In this document: piece by piece, positions 23,601 through 35,549 of the stretch
Layout of the letters: each line of letters starts with the position of its first letter
How positions within the stretch are numbered: the first letter of the stretch is position 1
Source of the DNA: Acanthochlamys bracteata
Lineage: Eukaryota; Streptophyta; Magnoliopsida; Pandanales; Velloziaceae
Reading direction: 5' to 3'
DNA length: 64,000 nt
Assembly (NCBI GenBank): GCA_019914995.1
Contig: CM034127.1
Span: 7,440,001-7,504,000, forward strand
Notes under the pieces: model-generated
Told to the model about the DNA's origin: nothing
Database searches by the model: none
The model's input: only the letters and a program-made list of their open reading frames with translations
Translations under genes and position numbers: made by a program

Positions 23601-23787
23601 ATTCACCTAAAATATCGGTAGAGCTGAACAAATAAATAAAAATTGGTACCAACGGAATGAAAAGGAATGATGGAGAACGAAGTAATTACAGATTGGTTGA
23701 AGGGCCGCGGTTGCAGCAAAGGAGAAGAGAGAGACATCCGACGAAGCCGATGAGAACGAAGATCAACGTCGTCACCCAGAAACCCAT
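17658..23787 (-). CDS. VHA-e: V-type proton ATPase subunit e
   Basis: A small membrane subunit of the V0 sector of the vacuolar H+-ATPase, needed for assembly of the pump in endomembranes. Three exons on the minus strand: 23690-23787, 22702-22749 and 17658-17724, joined at GT..AG introns, total 213 nt for 70 residues, the usual family length. The protein starts MGFWVTTLIFVLIGFVG (first membrane helix). It then has CCNRGPSTNLFHLTLV, a second helix through TATICCWMMWAIVYLAQ, and ends LKPLINPVLSEED. The NRGPSTNL loop and MMWAIVY are family hallmarks. The ATG at 23785-23787 is the only fitting start. Intron 1 is about 0.94 kb and intron 2 about 5.0 kb, the latter expanded by an old LINE. No lesion is visible, so I regard it as functional. 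Such a gene is easily missed because each exon is under 100 nt. Confidence 0.95.
17930..22230 (+). mobile_element. Decayed non-LTR (LINE) retrotransposon in VHA-e intron 2
   Basis: Many short frames on the + strand carry LINE-like pieces. A CCHC-type zinc knuckle, CRNCFERGNRFSYC, with Asn in the His position, lies at 18446-18487. Pro/Ser/Asn-rich linker sequence follows to about 20300, as in plant LINE ORF1. The C-terminal landmark EVGNGSFTSS..NIWL is near 21513. Pieces of the zf-RVT-like tail (PTKSQVF, then NEIVDHIF.. and NFANLFG) lie at about 21880-22060. I could not find a convincing reverse transcriptase core. Boundaries are approximate, and no target-site duplication or poly-A tail was resolved. 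It lies antisense to VHA-e and accounts for most of that intron. Confidence 0.6.
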
Positions 23788-24089
23788 TCCCCCTTCCTTC
23801 GATCTCGATCTATCGATACCAAATCAAGAGCAACAACAAGAAGAAGTTGCACGAAGACGAAGAAGAAGAAGACCGGTTGGGTGACTGGATGGTATCAGGA
23901 AGAGGTTGATTGGACAGGTCGGGTATCGAGGGGTTATTTGATTAACATGTTGCGTCCAACTAAAATTTGTTTTTTCTAACATTCCTTTATAAAATAAATT
24001 ATTTTATATTCACGCTTAGGTTATAAAAAAAATTTGAACTTTTTTATTCAGTTTCTACTTTTAAGGCGAATACTCTCAAAGGATCGCAC
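23788..24089 (-). promoter_or_regulatory. 5' leader and presumed promoter of VHA-e
   Basis: Directly upstream of the VHA-e start on the minus strand. On that strand the proximal 100 bases are rich in CTTCTTCTTC pyrimidine repeats, typical of plant leaders, then give way to AT-rich DNA. No unambiguous TATA box assigned. Confidence 0.35.
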
Positions 24090-26035
24090 TCAAGACATAT
24101 TTGCGATAATAAATTCTTTTTATTTCAAAAAAATTATGTATAATTTTTTATATTTTTTTTAACTTAAAAGATATAGAAATATACATTATAAAATAATTAT
24201 ATGTATAATTTTTATATTTTAAAAATTTTATAAAATAATATATCTAGAAATTCTTTTAAAAATTTTTTTTAATAAGCATTTTCACACGCCATTTAAGTTG
24301 TAGAACTCTGAATACATTTGTAAACATATTTTGAATAATTATGATTCAAAAAATAATATAAATATTTATTATATTTATAAATAAATATTAACACAAAATA
24401 AAATTCAGATATTGTAAAAATTCACTAAAATAATTAGAAAAAATACATAGAAAAATTTTTAAGATCGTACGTAGTAGCACAACCTCGTAAAAAATTACAC
24501 AATTTTTATATTTGATTTTATGAAAATTTAAAAATATGTTGTGGTCTGAACCGTAAGAATAGTGGTTTTTTATTTAAAAGATCTGAATTTGAATTTCAGT
24601 GAAAGAATTTAGTCAAAGATTTTTTCTAAAATTTACTTTTAAATTGTTACCAAGGTGATCTTATTATTGGACTAGAATGGGATCTGTGCATAAGGGTGAC
24701 AATATGGATTAATAAATCGGTTCCGAGTCGATTCATATAATAATCGGGTAAAAAATGTTCAACTTTAACTCGACCTATTTATTTATATGGGTCAAAATTG
24801 TCAACCCTAACCCAACCTATTTATAACAGGGTCAAACTCAGGTCGACCCATTTAATAATTAAATTATTAAATAAAAATTTTAAATATTAATTTTTAATAA
24901 TAATCTATCAAAATTATTAATTATAATATATTTAAAAAGAAAAAATATTAATTTTGACAAATTTATATATTAAATAAAAATTAGTTAAAATTAAAATAAA
25001 TTAAAAATATATATATACAAATTAAATTCAAATTTTTTGCTTTTTTTCTAATTATTAAGTTAATATATACTATATAAATAATTAAACGGGTTATTTTCAG
25101 GTCAACCCAAATTCGACCTGAACTTATTTAAATTTTTCGGATCATTTTCGGGTCGATCCGAAATCGATCCAAGCCCGCCTAAGGCTTGATCCGAACCCGA
25201 CCTTTTCGGGTCGGATCGAAATTTGCCACCCCTACCTGTGCAATCATATGTTGATCGTTGTGGTCGCACTTAGATTATAATTGATCAAACTTGAAATAAT
25301 ATACCGTGTAATGGTATTGGATCTGAGTGCGAAGAAATGTGACCATGCCACTAGTGCGACCAACACACAGACACGAAGGGTCGCACTTAGAACACTATGA
25401 CATGCAATTCTATTGGATCCGAATGTAATCATATGCAATAGTATCCCAAGTGCGACCCTTGTGATTGTGATGTTGGTGGCATAGTCGACTAAATCGCACT
25501 AGATAATGATTGGGTCTAATACAATTGCAGAATGAAGTGTTCTAATAGCGATCCACCAATATAACCAATATTTGATCACATGGATCACATTTGGTCACAG
25601 TTTTAAATATTTAATTTTAAAATAAATTCTCTTATTGTGGTTCAAACTCATTATTTAAAGACTACTATTGTTATCACTCAAACTACAACATATTTTTTGA
25701 AAATCTCATAAAATCTATTATTAATTTAAGTTGTGTGATCTTTTGCGACTTTATGCCACTCTACACGAGCGTATTTATTATAATTTTTTATATATTTTTG
25801 CCAACTTTTTTTAGTAAATTTTATTATATTTTTTTATTAATAATATTTATTTATATTGTAAAGATATATCTAAATACACTCAAATATTGTGTGTGTAAAA
25901 CTGAATAAAATTAGTCTTGAATATTAAAAAAAATATCCAAAAATAAATCCCAAAGGAGGATTTCTAATTCAAATATGATTAGAAAAATAACTTTTAAAAA
26001 GATCGTGCGCAAAAACAAATTTAAGTTAGACGTAG
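24090..26035. mobile_element. Long-inverted-repeat element (MULE-like or foldback), interrupted by a hAT-type MITE
   Basis: The segment about 24240-24672 is the imperfect reverse complement of about 25555-26000. For example, left GATTTTATGAAAATTTAAAA followed by TATGTTGTGGT pairs with right ACTACAACATATTTTTTGA, and ACCAAGGTGATC pairs with GATCACATTTGGT. The similarity runs for several hundred bases with indels. Between the arms lie a 544-bp MITE and about 300 bases with repeated GTCGCACTT or AGTGCGACC words in both orientations. No transposase is seen. Long arms with a short unique centre are typical of non-autonomous Mutator-like or foldback elements. Outer ends are approximate. Confidence 0.55.
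24691..25234. mobile_element. hAT-type MITE (family B), copy 1
   Basis: Ends TAAGGGTGACAA and TTGCCACCCCTA form a terminal inverted repeat. The 8-bp flanks are TCTGTGCA (24683-24690) and CCTGTGCA (25235-25242), matching at 7 of 8, the duplication size of hAT elements. The interior is rich in TCGGGTCG and GACCCG-like words near the ends and A/T in the middle. It has no coding capacity and is nested in the longer inverted-repeat element. Confidence 0.85.
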
Positions 26036-29000
26036 CCTATTTAATCAAATGATAGGAGGTATGAAATTAGTGAGGGTACCAAATCACTACATATAGTAGT
26101 AATTGATAGACGATTGTATAACAAATGTGTTTTACAGCAAATGAGGGAAAGATATTCGGCCGCTTGTGATTATTTGAAAATGCAATTCAGGCATATGGGC
26201 CAACTGTGATTATTATATATATGCTTAATGTTACTGGTGAATTAGGTACGAACTCTATATTTGAAGCAATAAGACATGTTAGTTTGTTATAGAGATTTTT
26301 TGGTTGCTTAACGACTTCAATTGAAATATTACTTCTGCAGTTACATATCTCATTTTCTATTTTAAAATACAATAATGAGCTGAAAGTAGAAAAATTACTA
26401 TGACTTACTATTCTTTACTAATTAAATTGAAGGTGTACAAATTTCATTTTTTTGAATGTTAGTTTAAGAAATGATAGTTTCTTTTCGATGAAAAAGTAAT
26501 TAGAATTGATAATATATTCAAATAAGATAAGAAATGTGAAATCCAAATTTCTTTTTCTATCTCCTCGTACGTTTAGGACATGTTTTCCTACATCATAAAC
26601 TTTACTTTTTTCAAATTTATTTTTAATATAAAATAAATAAAAAGTTTAATGTGTAATTTATGAAAAGCAAAGTCTCTTTAACATACATACCAGAGAGAAA
26701 ATACTTCCAATTAATACTAGTTAAACTTAAATTTTTAGGATGATTATGAATCTATCTGGGTCTTATTCTTCATTTGCAAACACTTCTTTATAGCGGATCA
26801 AGTGTTGTCAAAGCTGATGGCTAATTTAACTAGAAAGAGAGTTCTTGCTAATTCAAAAATAGTGGTGACAATTTGAATTGGTCTTCGATTTTTTATCAAC
26901 TCATTTAATTATCAGAATGAATTCGTTCAACTTTAATCCAACCAATAAATTTGCATAGATTAAAATTATCAAATTCAACTTAACTTTTTTAAAAACTAAA
27001 TCAAAATTATTAATTTTTATTTCTACACTTTCTTTTGAATAGCAGCTATAATAAAAGCCACAATATTTTTCCATGGAAAAAAATAGCACCATCATATAAA
27101 GACTACTACAAAGAAGAAGTAAAAGAAGAATCTCTGCTAGTTCAAGAAAAGCTATATATCTTTCTGCTAACAATAACATAAGAGACCCAAAAGATTGGAT
27201 CAATGATTAAGCAGATTCCTTGGACATGCGTCCCACATTTCAGAAGCACATCAAGCATATTAAGCTTATTAAGACAATTGGCAGCAGCATACATATTTCT
27301 GAAGGTAAGGAAATGGAACAGATGATAACGACAGGTATCATTCGTTCACAACCAAAACATATAGACATATAATTTATGCACTGCATGCTTCTGCAAGTAA
27401 TACACAATGTAACATGGGTATCATACTCATGTAATCACCCTATTCAAAGGAAGAACCTTGCGAACATCCAATAGATATTGATTCCATTTGCAGAATTGAT
27501 CAAATGTAGCACAATCAAAGTGTATTTAGATAGTACAAGCGTCAATGTCAGAATCCATTTGGTGAATTCAGTAGCCTAGATGAGCAATCTCCCAACTTCT
27601 ATGCAAAGCAACTTCTTCGTACGGAGTATTTTGCTGCATTTTCAAAGAACAAGTATCATCATCACCTCTTTCAAAAAAAACAAAAAAAAAAAAAGAGAAA
27701 GGAAAAGAAAAGAAAGCTGTGTATACATTTTATAGTAATGAACATTGAGACAGAAAGGATTTTATACAATTACAAAATTCAATACTTTACCTCCATTCTA
27801 GTGAATAAATCTTGTGCAGAACTGATGACCTATAGCAACTCATATCATGCATTATAGCTTATATGCTGTGTAGCACATGAACTATAGCTGTTAATTTGTC
27901 TTAGATGTTTGAAAGAAATACTACAATAGCAAGAAAGCATAAGAATTTTGATAATAGCTAATACTTGTATGACAAAATGAATAAGTTTGCAGAAAACAAT
28001 GGTCCAACAGAATAACACTGAACTGCATGTATGAATGTCACCCTCTACTGAACATCCATACTCATGACAACAGAAGCAGAAAAGAGTAACCATAAGCTGT
28101 TCATTGAGAGTTTCTTCCTGAAACCTGTGAACAATCTAGATTATTTCTCGACATCCCTAAAAAGTAGGGTACTGATACGAAATGCTCGTACCAAGTGCAT
28201 CGCCAATACCAAGTATGGTACCTTCATTAAATTCTAAAGATGCAACAGTTATATCTAGACAGCTTAGATGGATACATCAGTTTTCCAATATTTCTTGTCC
28301 TTCATTCATACTCTAATAGTTAGAACTGAGACCCTCTTGACATTGCTAACCAGAAGGTAAAACAGTGTGAAAAACAATAGTCAAACCCTCAATCAAAATC
28401 AGAAGGAAAACCATTGCTAAAGCAATGGTTAACAGAAACTTGGATAGGCTGTTTGATACCTTTCACTGTAATCAATCAACCAACTCCAAACGCCAACTAA
28501 AAATTTCAAAAAGTAAAAGATACAACAGTCAAAAAGAGGAAATAACCTTCAGAGTTCAAGCTTGAGCTGGCCACATGCGTAAAAGAATGGCAGAACGTTA
28601 AGGCGTTGAGCTTGAGCTTCAGCTTGATCAGGAAATGGAGAACGTTAAGCCGTTGCTTGAATTATCACAAGTGCAGATACAACAGAAATATCAAGCACTC
28701 CCACTGCAATACAGACGAATGGCAGAAATATCAAGCACGGTGAGTAGAACTCAGCCGGCCACATGCTTCCAGTGGTCTGCAATGCCTCCCATGAGTAAAA
28801 AAAGATGAGCAAGTTTTACCTTTGTTTTTATATATGTTGATGCAAAGCATGAGATTGGTTATTGGCTTATTGCTGAAACCCATAACTGTATTTGATACTA
28901 AAAGCTAATTTGAACAGCTTTGAGATGGCATTAACTACATCATTTGTCGATCAAAAGTGCATGCAGTTTCCAGGGATGCTATAGTGGATAGAGACGAGCA

Positions 29001-29471
29001 CAAACTATTAAGTTCTTATGAACAGTTCACTCAATCACTGTAACACATACAAGTGGTTAGATTCTGATTTGATGACACAAGCACAAAAATAGGTAAAAAT
29101 AAAGAGAAAAACTTTCCAATAAAAGGAGCACATCATTAGCCATTCTTATGGATTCCCTCAAGCAAAATCCAGTCGCATTCAATCTCAACTTTTACAAACT
29201 TTATATAAGCTGGGCACAAGTGCAACCTTGCCCACACTTATCATCATCATCAACAACAACTTCTCTTATTTATAGCTTTCAAGTCTTTTCAAATTCAAAG
29301 ACATCTTGAAGGCTTCCCTTTCCCTCAACAAAGTCTTATGAAGTGAAATGGACACAACATAGTGCAAGATAAGAAGAAAAAAACCCAAGTGAGGTAAATA
29401 CCCATGTTTACCTCACCATATCTTACACTCACCAAGAAAAAATACAGTAGAAGAAGTAAAGTACATTAGGT
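26036..29471. other. Gene-poor AT-rich intergenic region
   Basis: No gene recognised on either strand; open frames are short and lack domains. It holds low-complexity A/T stretches and an A-rich tract near 27670-27710. At 28590-28790, words such as GAACGTTAAGGCGTTG / GAACGTTAAGCCGTTG and ATATCAAGCAC recur at short range. Confidence 0.45.
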
Positions 29472-30125
29472 TAGGGGTGACAATTTGGATTATTAGATCA
29501 GTTTCGAATCGACCCATTTAATAATTAAAATTATTAATTATTAATTTATATTTTTAGGCTTAAGTGAAGTTATAAAATCAGTTAGAATGAATGTACATAA
29601 TTTTTTTAATGAAGAGATATGGTGAGTGTCTATCAAAATTTGTATTTTTAATATCTTTATCGGTTTTTAAAATATTCTAAAATTTTTTTACTTTTATTTT
29701 TAATTTTTAAAATATGCTGTGATAGCTGAAATTTTATAATTATAAGTATATAGTATTTCTTTCGATAATATTATAATTCTCATATTGTACTATTTTACTA
29801 AGGCATTAACCTAAACAATTAATTATAAATATAATATAATTTAATAATTTATAAATTACTATTATCGATTCTTTTTTTTTATTGTTAAAATTTTATTATA
29901 CTATAAAAAAAATCAAAAAAAAGTTGTTCTTTCAAAATATGACAATTCGTATTAGTAGGTCAATTTCGGATCATTCCGGATCGTCCCATTTAATAATATG
30001 GTCAAATTAGTTCAACTCTAATCCAACCTATATATTTATACGAATCAAAATTTTTAATTTTAACCTATATTAAATGAATTAGTTTCGGGTTGAATTTTAG
30101 AATTGGGTCATTTATTGCACTCCTA
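29472..30125. mobile_element. hAT-type MITE (family B), copy 2
   Basis: Starts TAGGGGTGACAATTTGG and ends ATTGCACTCCTA. The flanks CATTAGGT (29464-29471) and GATTAGGT (30126-30133) match at 7 of 8, an 8-bp target duplication. It has the same internal layout as copy 1 and shares the ATAAAATCAGTTRRAAT region with copy 3. Confidence 0.85.
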
Positions 30126-30719
30126 GATTAGGTAAAGAAACAAAGTGAATCAAGAATTAACAAGCAACTGCTGAACAATTTGATCATGTAATGTATTATG
30201 AATTATACGAATTTAATCATCTATATAGAATTTGGCCGATATAGTTTAATAAATTTTAGAAAAAAACTTATTATTGTACTCCTATTAACCAAATCTACAG
30301 TCATACAGTCATCTTAGTTCCTTTTTGTAAAAAAAAATAAAGTAACCATAAAAACAAAAGAAAAGCAACACAAAAAATGGGACTTCGATGGATTCACTTG
30401 AAATTAAGCTGCGATTTCAATAATCTTAACACAGCAGTTGGTGATTAGGGGTTTCTTTGATTTACTTGATTTCACTTGATTGGACCAAGAACTTTTATGA
30501 GGAGCCATGGTTCGCGTAGAATTTTATTATTAGTGTAAAATTGTTTCAGTGAAGGTTCAGGAGCTTTTTATGGTTGTTAAGGAGTAGTTGGTTTCTGCTT
30601 TCTGGGATTTCTGTTTAGGTTATCTGTGATCTTGGAAGGGTTTTGATTCAATGGAGTGGGATTTCTTCTTGTTGTTGTTTAGACACAATGGCTGTGAAGG
30701 TGAGGACAGCGGGATAATG
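30126..30719. other. Intergenic DNA before the CCCH/WD40 fragment
   Basis: Non-coding, moderately AT-rich. From 30400 onward it is T-rich with short G-containing words resembling intron sequence of the truncated gene that follows. Confidence 0.35.
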
Positions 30720-31130
30720 CCAGGAGATGCAGGTATATTCACAGAATTATGTTGGAGTTCCTAATGCTGTGAAGGTAAGTTTTCTTGAGACTTGATTGTT
30801 TTCTGTCCTTCATGATTTGGCAGCTATAAACTGATCATTCTCTTTGAATTCCTTCATAATGCTTGCAGGGGTGGAATATAGAGAATGGGATGGAAGTTAG
30901 TATTGTTGGTTTCAGAGGTCAAGTCTATGCCTTGGCCTGTAGTGATGATATGCTTTTTGCTGGCACACTAATAAATTTAGCATTTCGTTAAACAATCTTT
31001 TATGTTTGTTATAATTCACTACTTACTTCAAATTAAAGCTAAATATTTGCCATACAACTTTGCAGGAAGGAAGCATTGTGGGGTGGAGATTTGGCTCTAA
31101 ACTTAACTACTTGGGCCATTTATTCATCTT
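30720..31130 (+). pseudogene. CCCH zinc-finger/WD40 (ZFWD-type) protein fragment
   Basis: Three short exon pieces match the WD40 part of plant CCCH-WD40 proteins. VGVPNAVK ends at 30774 before GTAAG. GWNIENGMEVSIVGFRGQ and VYALACSDDMLFAGT lie at 30869-30966. EGSIVGWRFGSKLNY follows from 31066 after a TTTGCAG acceptor. Exon order and splice acceptors are preserved. The donor after LFAGT is missing (the text runs on to CTAATAAA), and neither the zinc fingers nor the remaining WD40 blades are present. It is a truncated gene copy, probably made by segmental duplication rather than retroposition since intron positions remain. Family assignment rests on my memory of the WD40 region. Confidence 0.65.
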
Positions 31131-32384
31131 ACTGAGCATCGACTTGGAGTATTTTCTCTGTAAAGTGTGGATTGGTACATGGTTTGTAAGTGGTGCTTTT
31201 AACCTTATCTTGTCTGTTTTTCTCTTGTTCAATGTTTTTGAATTTGTGCTTTTGGTTGCGGCATTTATCGATCATCTTAATCTTATTGCATTTATTTATT
31301 TAGTAAGTAGTGACAATTTTCTATCTTAGATGAATGTGTTTTTAGTTCATGATTAGTGTTAAATCTTTAGTTGGTTTGTATGTGCTGCTTTGAATTGGAG
31401 TTATTCAAACTTACGGATTGTTAGGATGCTTATTTGAACTTCAGAGTCTTTTTTATTACATTATGTTCTTTACTTCTGAATGGGTTGTCTTTTTTCTTTA
31501 TGATAAACAGTCCAAATGAAGCCTTTGCTTGTCATCCTTTGTTGCCAGATGAAAGCACTAGAAGGATGGTCAGCTCTGGATTCCTACAAATACAAAACAG
31601 TGGATGCAGCTGCCAGTTATTAACCAATCAAGTATATGAGCAGTGAATCTCTGAAGGTGCAGATTTACTTGGAGCATCCAAGCACAACAAAACCAAAGGA
31701 CCTCACAGATCATATGCAGCTTTAGTTTTTTACTTATTTAGGATCTTGCCAGTACCGTGCTTGTTGTGCCATTGAATCGAATTCGATATGCTTAAGTTAT
31801 ATGTTAGACTGAAAGAACGATATTTTGATGTTCGATGAACTTTTAAACTGTAACGTGTGGATGCATTATGTCTGTCGTATCTTTGCTTCTAATCTGTATC
31901 GTCGTTGCTTGATAAATATTTTTAAAGTTTTAAACAAATACATTGTTGAGAACCAAAGAGATTCGAATGATATTTAAAACTAAAAATTAAAAAACAAAAC
32001 GTGGACGGCATGATTCAAACATGTATGAGCAGAGCTCACAACTTCTATAGCTAAGCATTCCCAAACTTAAAAATCTGTTTTACTTAATCAAAAACTAAAA
32101 AAATATAAATGAATATTTCAGATTTTTTATAAAAGTTATTCTTATTTACTTCTCTAGTTACCAAATAAGAATAACTATTTAATTTTCATTAATCTTATTG
32201 ATATATTCAAATAAGACGAGATTAAATTATTATTTTTACTATCGTCTCCACCCTAATAATCTTCTCTTGTTTAATCTTATTCATATTTTCTCTTATTTAT
32301 TACTTTTCTATCCAAACAGACCATAAGAGTAAATAAATGATATTAGAGCTCTCGTATTGCAACTGCGATAGAATTTGTAGTAGC
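31131..32384 (+). other. Unassigned region with a coding-like fragment
   Basis: At about 31549-31734 a frame reads MKALEGWSALDSYKYK, VDAAASY, stop, then more residues including YLEHPSTTKPKDL and a stop. It has protein-like composition after a CCAG acceptor-like site, but I do not recognise it. It may be the tail of the truncated gene upstream or a separate captured exon. The remainder is AT-rich. Confidence 0.3.
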
Positions 32385-33170
32385 GGTGGATTATTGTGGG
32401 TCAGTTCGAGTCGATTTATTTAATAATCGGGTTAATTCGTTCAATTCTAATCTAATTTATAAATTTATACGGATAAAAAATCAATCATAATACAACCTAT
32501 TTAATAATCGGGTCAAATAATAATTAAAATTATTAAATTTTAATTTTGTACTTTTAAATTTGAGTGAAATTATAAAATCAGTTGAAATATAAGTTCATAA
32601 TATTCTTGATGAAGAGATATAATAACTGCCCGTTAAAAAATACATTTCTTAGTATTTTTATCGGCCCTTAAAAGATCAAAAAAATATTTTTATTTTTACT
32701 TTTTGAAAATATGTGGTGATAGCTGAAATTTTGTAAAATTCATACTAATAAATTCGATAAAAAATTAGATAAATATAGCTATCTAACAAAATTTTCATAC
32801 AAAATTTAAATTCGTCATTAAATAAATACCTATATAGTAATACTTTCGATAATATTTTAATTATTATTTTACACTATTTTACTAAAGTATTGAAGTAAAC
32901 AATTAATTAATTTATAAATTACTATTATTATTATTTTTATTGTTAAAATTTTATTATAAGATAAGAAAAAACTAGAAAGGAGTTCATTTTTTAAAAGACG
33001 ACAATCAGATTGATGAGTCAATTTTAGATAATTATTTAATAATTGAGTCAAACTAATTTAACTCTAATTTAATTTATATTTTTATAGGAGGCAAAATTTC
33101 TAATTATAATCTTAATTAAATCGTTAATTTCGAATTGAGTTTTCAAAGTTGGATCATACATTGCCGGGCC
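32385..33170. mobile_element. hAT-type MITE (family B), copy 3, diverged
   Basis: Shares with copy 2 the succession GTCGATTTATTTAATAAT, GAAATTATAAAATCAGTTGA, GATGAAGAGATATAATAACT and a right part ending near CATTGCCGGGCCTAG. The ends have decayed (TAGCGGTGG on the left), and no 8-bp duplication could be found. It is the oldest-looking of the three. Confidence 0.6.
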
Positions 33171-35549
33171 TAGAAAAGCCCCCAGCAGATTTTGACGCGG
33201 ATTTTGGAAAAGCTTCGAATCAAAGCTTTTTACAGTTTTTACTATAGAAAGCCGCAGCAAGTAGCTTTTAGGTACCGTTTGGAATTTCTTTCTATTATCT
33301 ATTTATTTTAATTTTTTATTTTTTACAAATTATACAAAATTATTTTAAAATTTTAGAATATAAAAAAGCTTTATATAGCAAAATTTTATTATTATTTATT
33401 TTTATAATTTTTTGAGATAAAAAAATATTTTATAATTTATAAAATTTTTCTTTTTCAAAATTTTTTCGTAAAAAGTACATTTAATATATCTTTATAAGTG
33501 GACGCATCTAAACCGCTTTGTTTCTTCGGCTTAAAGTCCCAATAAAACACCTGCCAGACGGAGCTAATACTTCTTATCGAAATATTTTGTTTTTGAGTGA
33601 GTGAAGTCAGATTTTGGACATTCATGGATAACTTTGCACTCTCCTCTCCTGCATCCATAAATGCTTGCTTGTACTTAATCTGCAATGTAATTAAGAATAT
33701 GCAAGCTTTATCTGGTTTATTTTGGAAAAATATTTTGCTTGTTGGGTATATTCTAACTTTTTATTTTATATTTTTAAATAAAATTTTTTAAATATTTTAT
33801 AAAATTTATTTATAATTTTTAAAAATATAAACTTTTACGTCGTATATCAATTATTTGAGATAAAAAATTAGAATTTATTTCCTAATATAGAATAAAATCA
33901 TTCCAAAATTATTTTTATTATTTCAGAATTTTTTTTTTCAAAAGCATTACAAAAAATATACCTCTAGTTTAAAAGAATATACTGAAGAGATCTAGATCAA
34001 TATGTTATTGATCCTCATTCTTCTATCTTATAAATTTACCGTTTACCTACATATCATCATAATGATGGGTGCTAATTTCTAAATATGAGAACTTTAGTAA
34101 GTTGTGCGCAATGTTGGCAGACTTGATTTAGGTGTCGACTCAAAAAGTTATCTACATCAACGGATAGCGATTGATCCGGTAGGTGATGGGTCGACCCATT
34201 CCATCAATCCAACTGCTAAGCTGCAAGCATCCAATAATCACTGATCCAACACAAGTTACATAAGAGTTCCTGTCTTGGAGAATGTCACTTGTTTTCCATA
34301 TGTAGTAATAAGCAACTCCTATTTTGTGAACGAGGTTACATAACCATCATTTAACATAAAATATGATAAAACATTCAACCTAAGAAAAATTCAAAGAACG
34401 CACTAAGCATGAATTCAAGGAAATGACACCTCAATTCAAGCTAATTAACTGATAAAAGAAATTATAAAATTAGGGAAGCCAAGAGGTTGCCTACGTCTTT
34501 CTAATACCTAACGGACCCATAAGCTCAGTGATTAAACCAAACGGCACTACACCGTCAAAACCATTATCGAGTCCAAAGAGGGAGTTGACAAATGCCTATT
34601 GTGCTTTCTTACTCATCCGCTCCTCTATGAGCGACAACATCTATATATAATACACCATTTAAAATCCAATAATTTTAGAAACAATTGTTTAGTTCTTTCT
34701 AATTTCTAATAAATAAATAAATGATCGAAGCAAACGCCATAGCATGACTGATGAAACCATATTAAACTTACTGCTTTCCTCCTAAACAACAACTCAAATA
34801 TAAAGCAGAAGGTTGAAAAAAAAACCATTCATAGAAAAGAACAAAAGAAAGTCTGAAAGCACACGGTAGTAGGATGGAGTGAATCAAAGCGGTGCAACAT
34901 ATCAAAGCGGAAGAAACCTAGCTAGTGGCTAGTAAGCGTAGCGGCAACAAGATCACTCGAACGAAGAAGATTAAGATATGTTTTTTTATTTAGTTCGTGT
35001 CAGCTCAAGCAGTTGGGTTGAAGATTCCAGTCGAAAACCACCTAAATTTATCTGGAACAATTCGGAGTCAATTGCAATAGCCACTAATTGGCAAAATATG
35101 ATAGATGTAGTCTCAATATTGACCTCCGAGTTCATGGGGGCGGTCCGATCCGTGTTTCTCAACACTAGTTGTAAGAGGAAGAATGCATTGAAAAGTAAGA
35201 CACTACTCAAATAATGACTTAATAACAGCTTTATTTTTTCTATTGTATTTTCTACAAAAAGAAATGTGATTTCAAGGCATGAATTTTGTGTTAAAGAAAC
35301 TTAAAAGTATTTACAGACAAAACATCTTGAGCACCATACAGCCATAAGCTATCGACAATCTTTCTAATAGCTCAATTTGTTTGCTAATGTGCTGGTCTTA
35401 CAATTTTAGTCTATGCTTTAATATACTCAAGAAGTTACTAGGCTTTATATATATATTCTTGTGTCATATGTACAGATTGCTCTCTCTCGCTCTCTCTCTC
35501 CCCGTTAGATAGCTTAATAGACGATCTGGTCGGACACATTTGCCATACA
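33171..35549. other. AT-rich intergenic region without recognised genes
   Basis: It begins with TACCGTTTGGAATTTC at about 33272, a probable diverged family-A MITE end followed by 200 bases of A/T. Around 33480-33720 and 34980-35214 there are open frames on both strands with no domain. 34120-34240 holds GTCGACTC / GGGTCGACCC words like those of family B. A short CT-repeat lies near 35482-35500. Confidence 0.4.

Noticed and set aside
23657..23884. + strand Arg-rich frame of 75 codons
   Set aside because: Antisense of VHA-e exon 1 and its leader.
34978..35214. Open frames of 74-78 codons on both strands as a gene
   Set aside because: No domain, no splice partners and no start context; complementary frames of similar length suggest chance.
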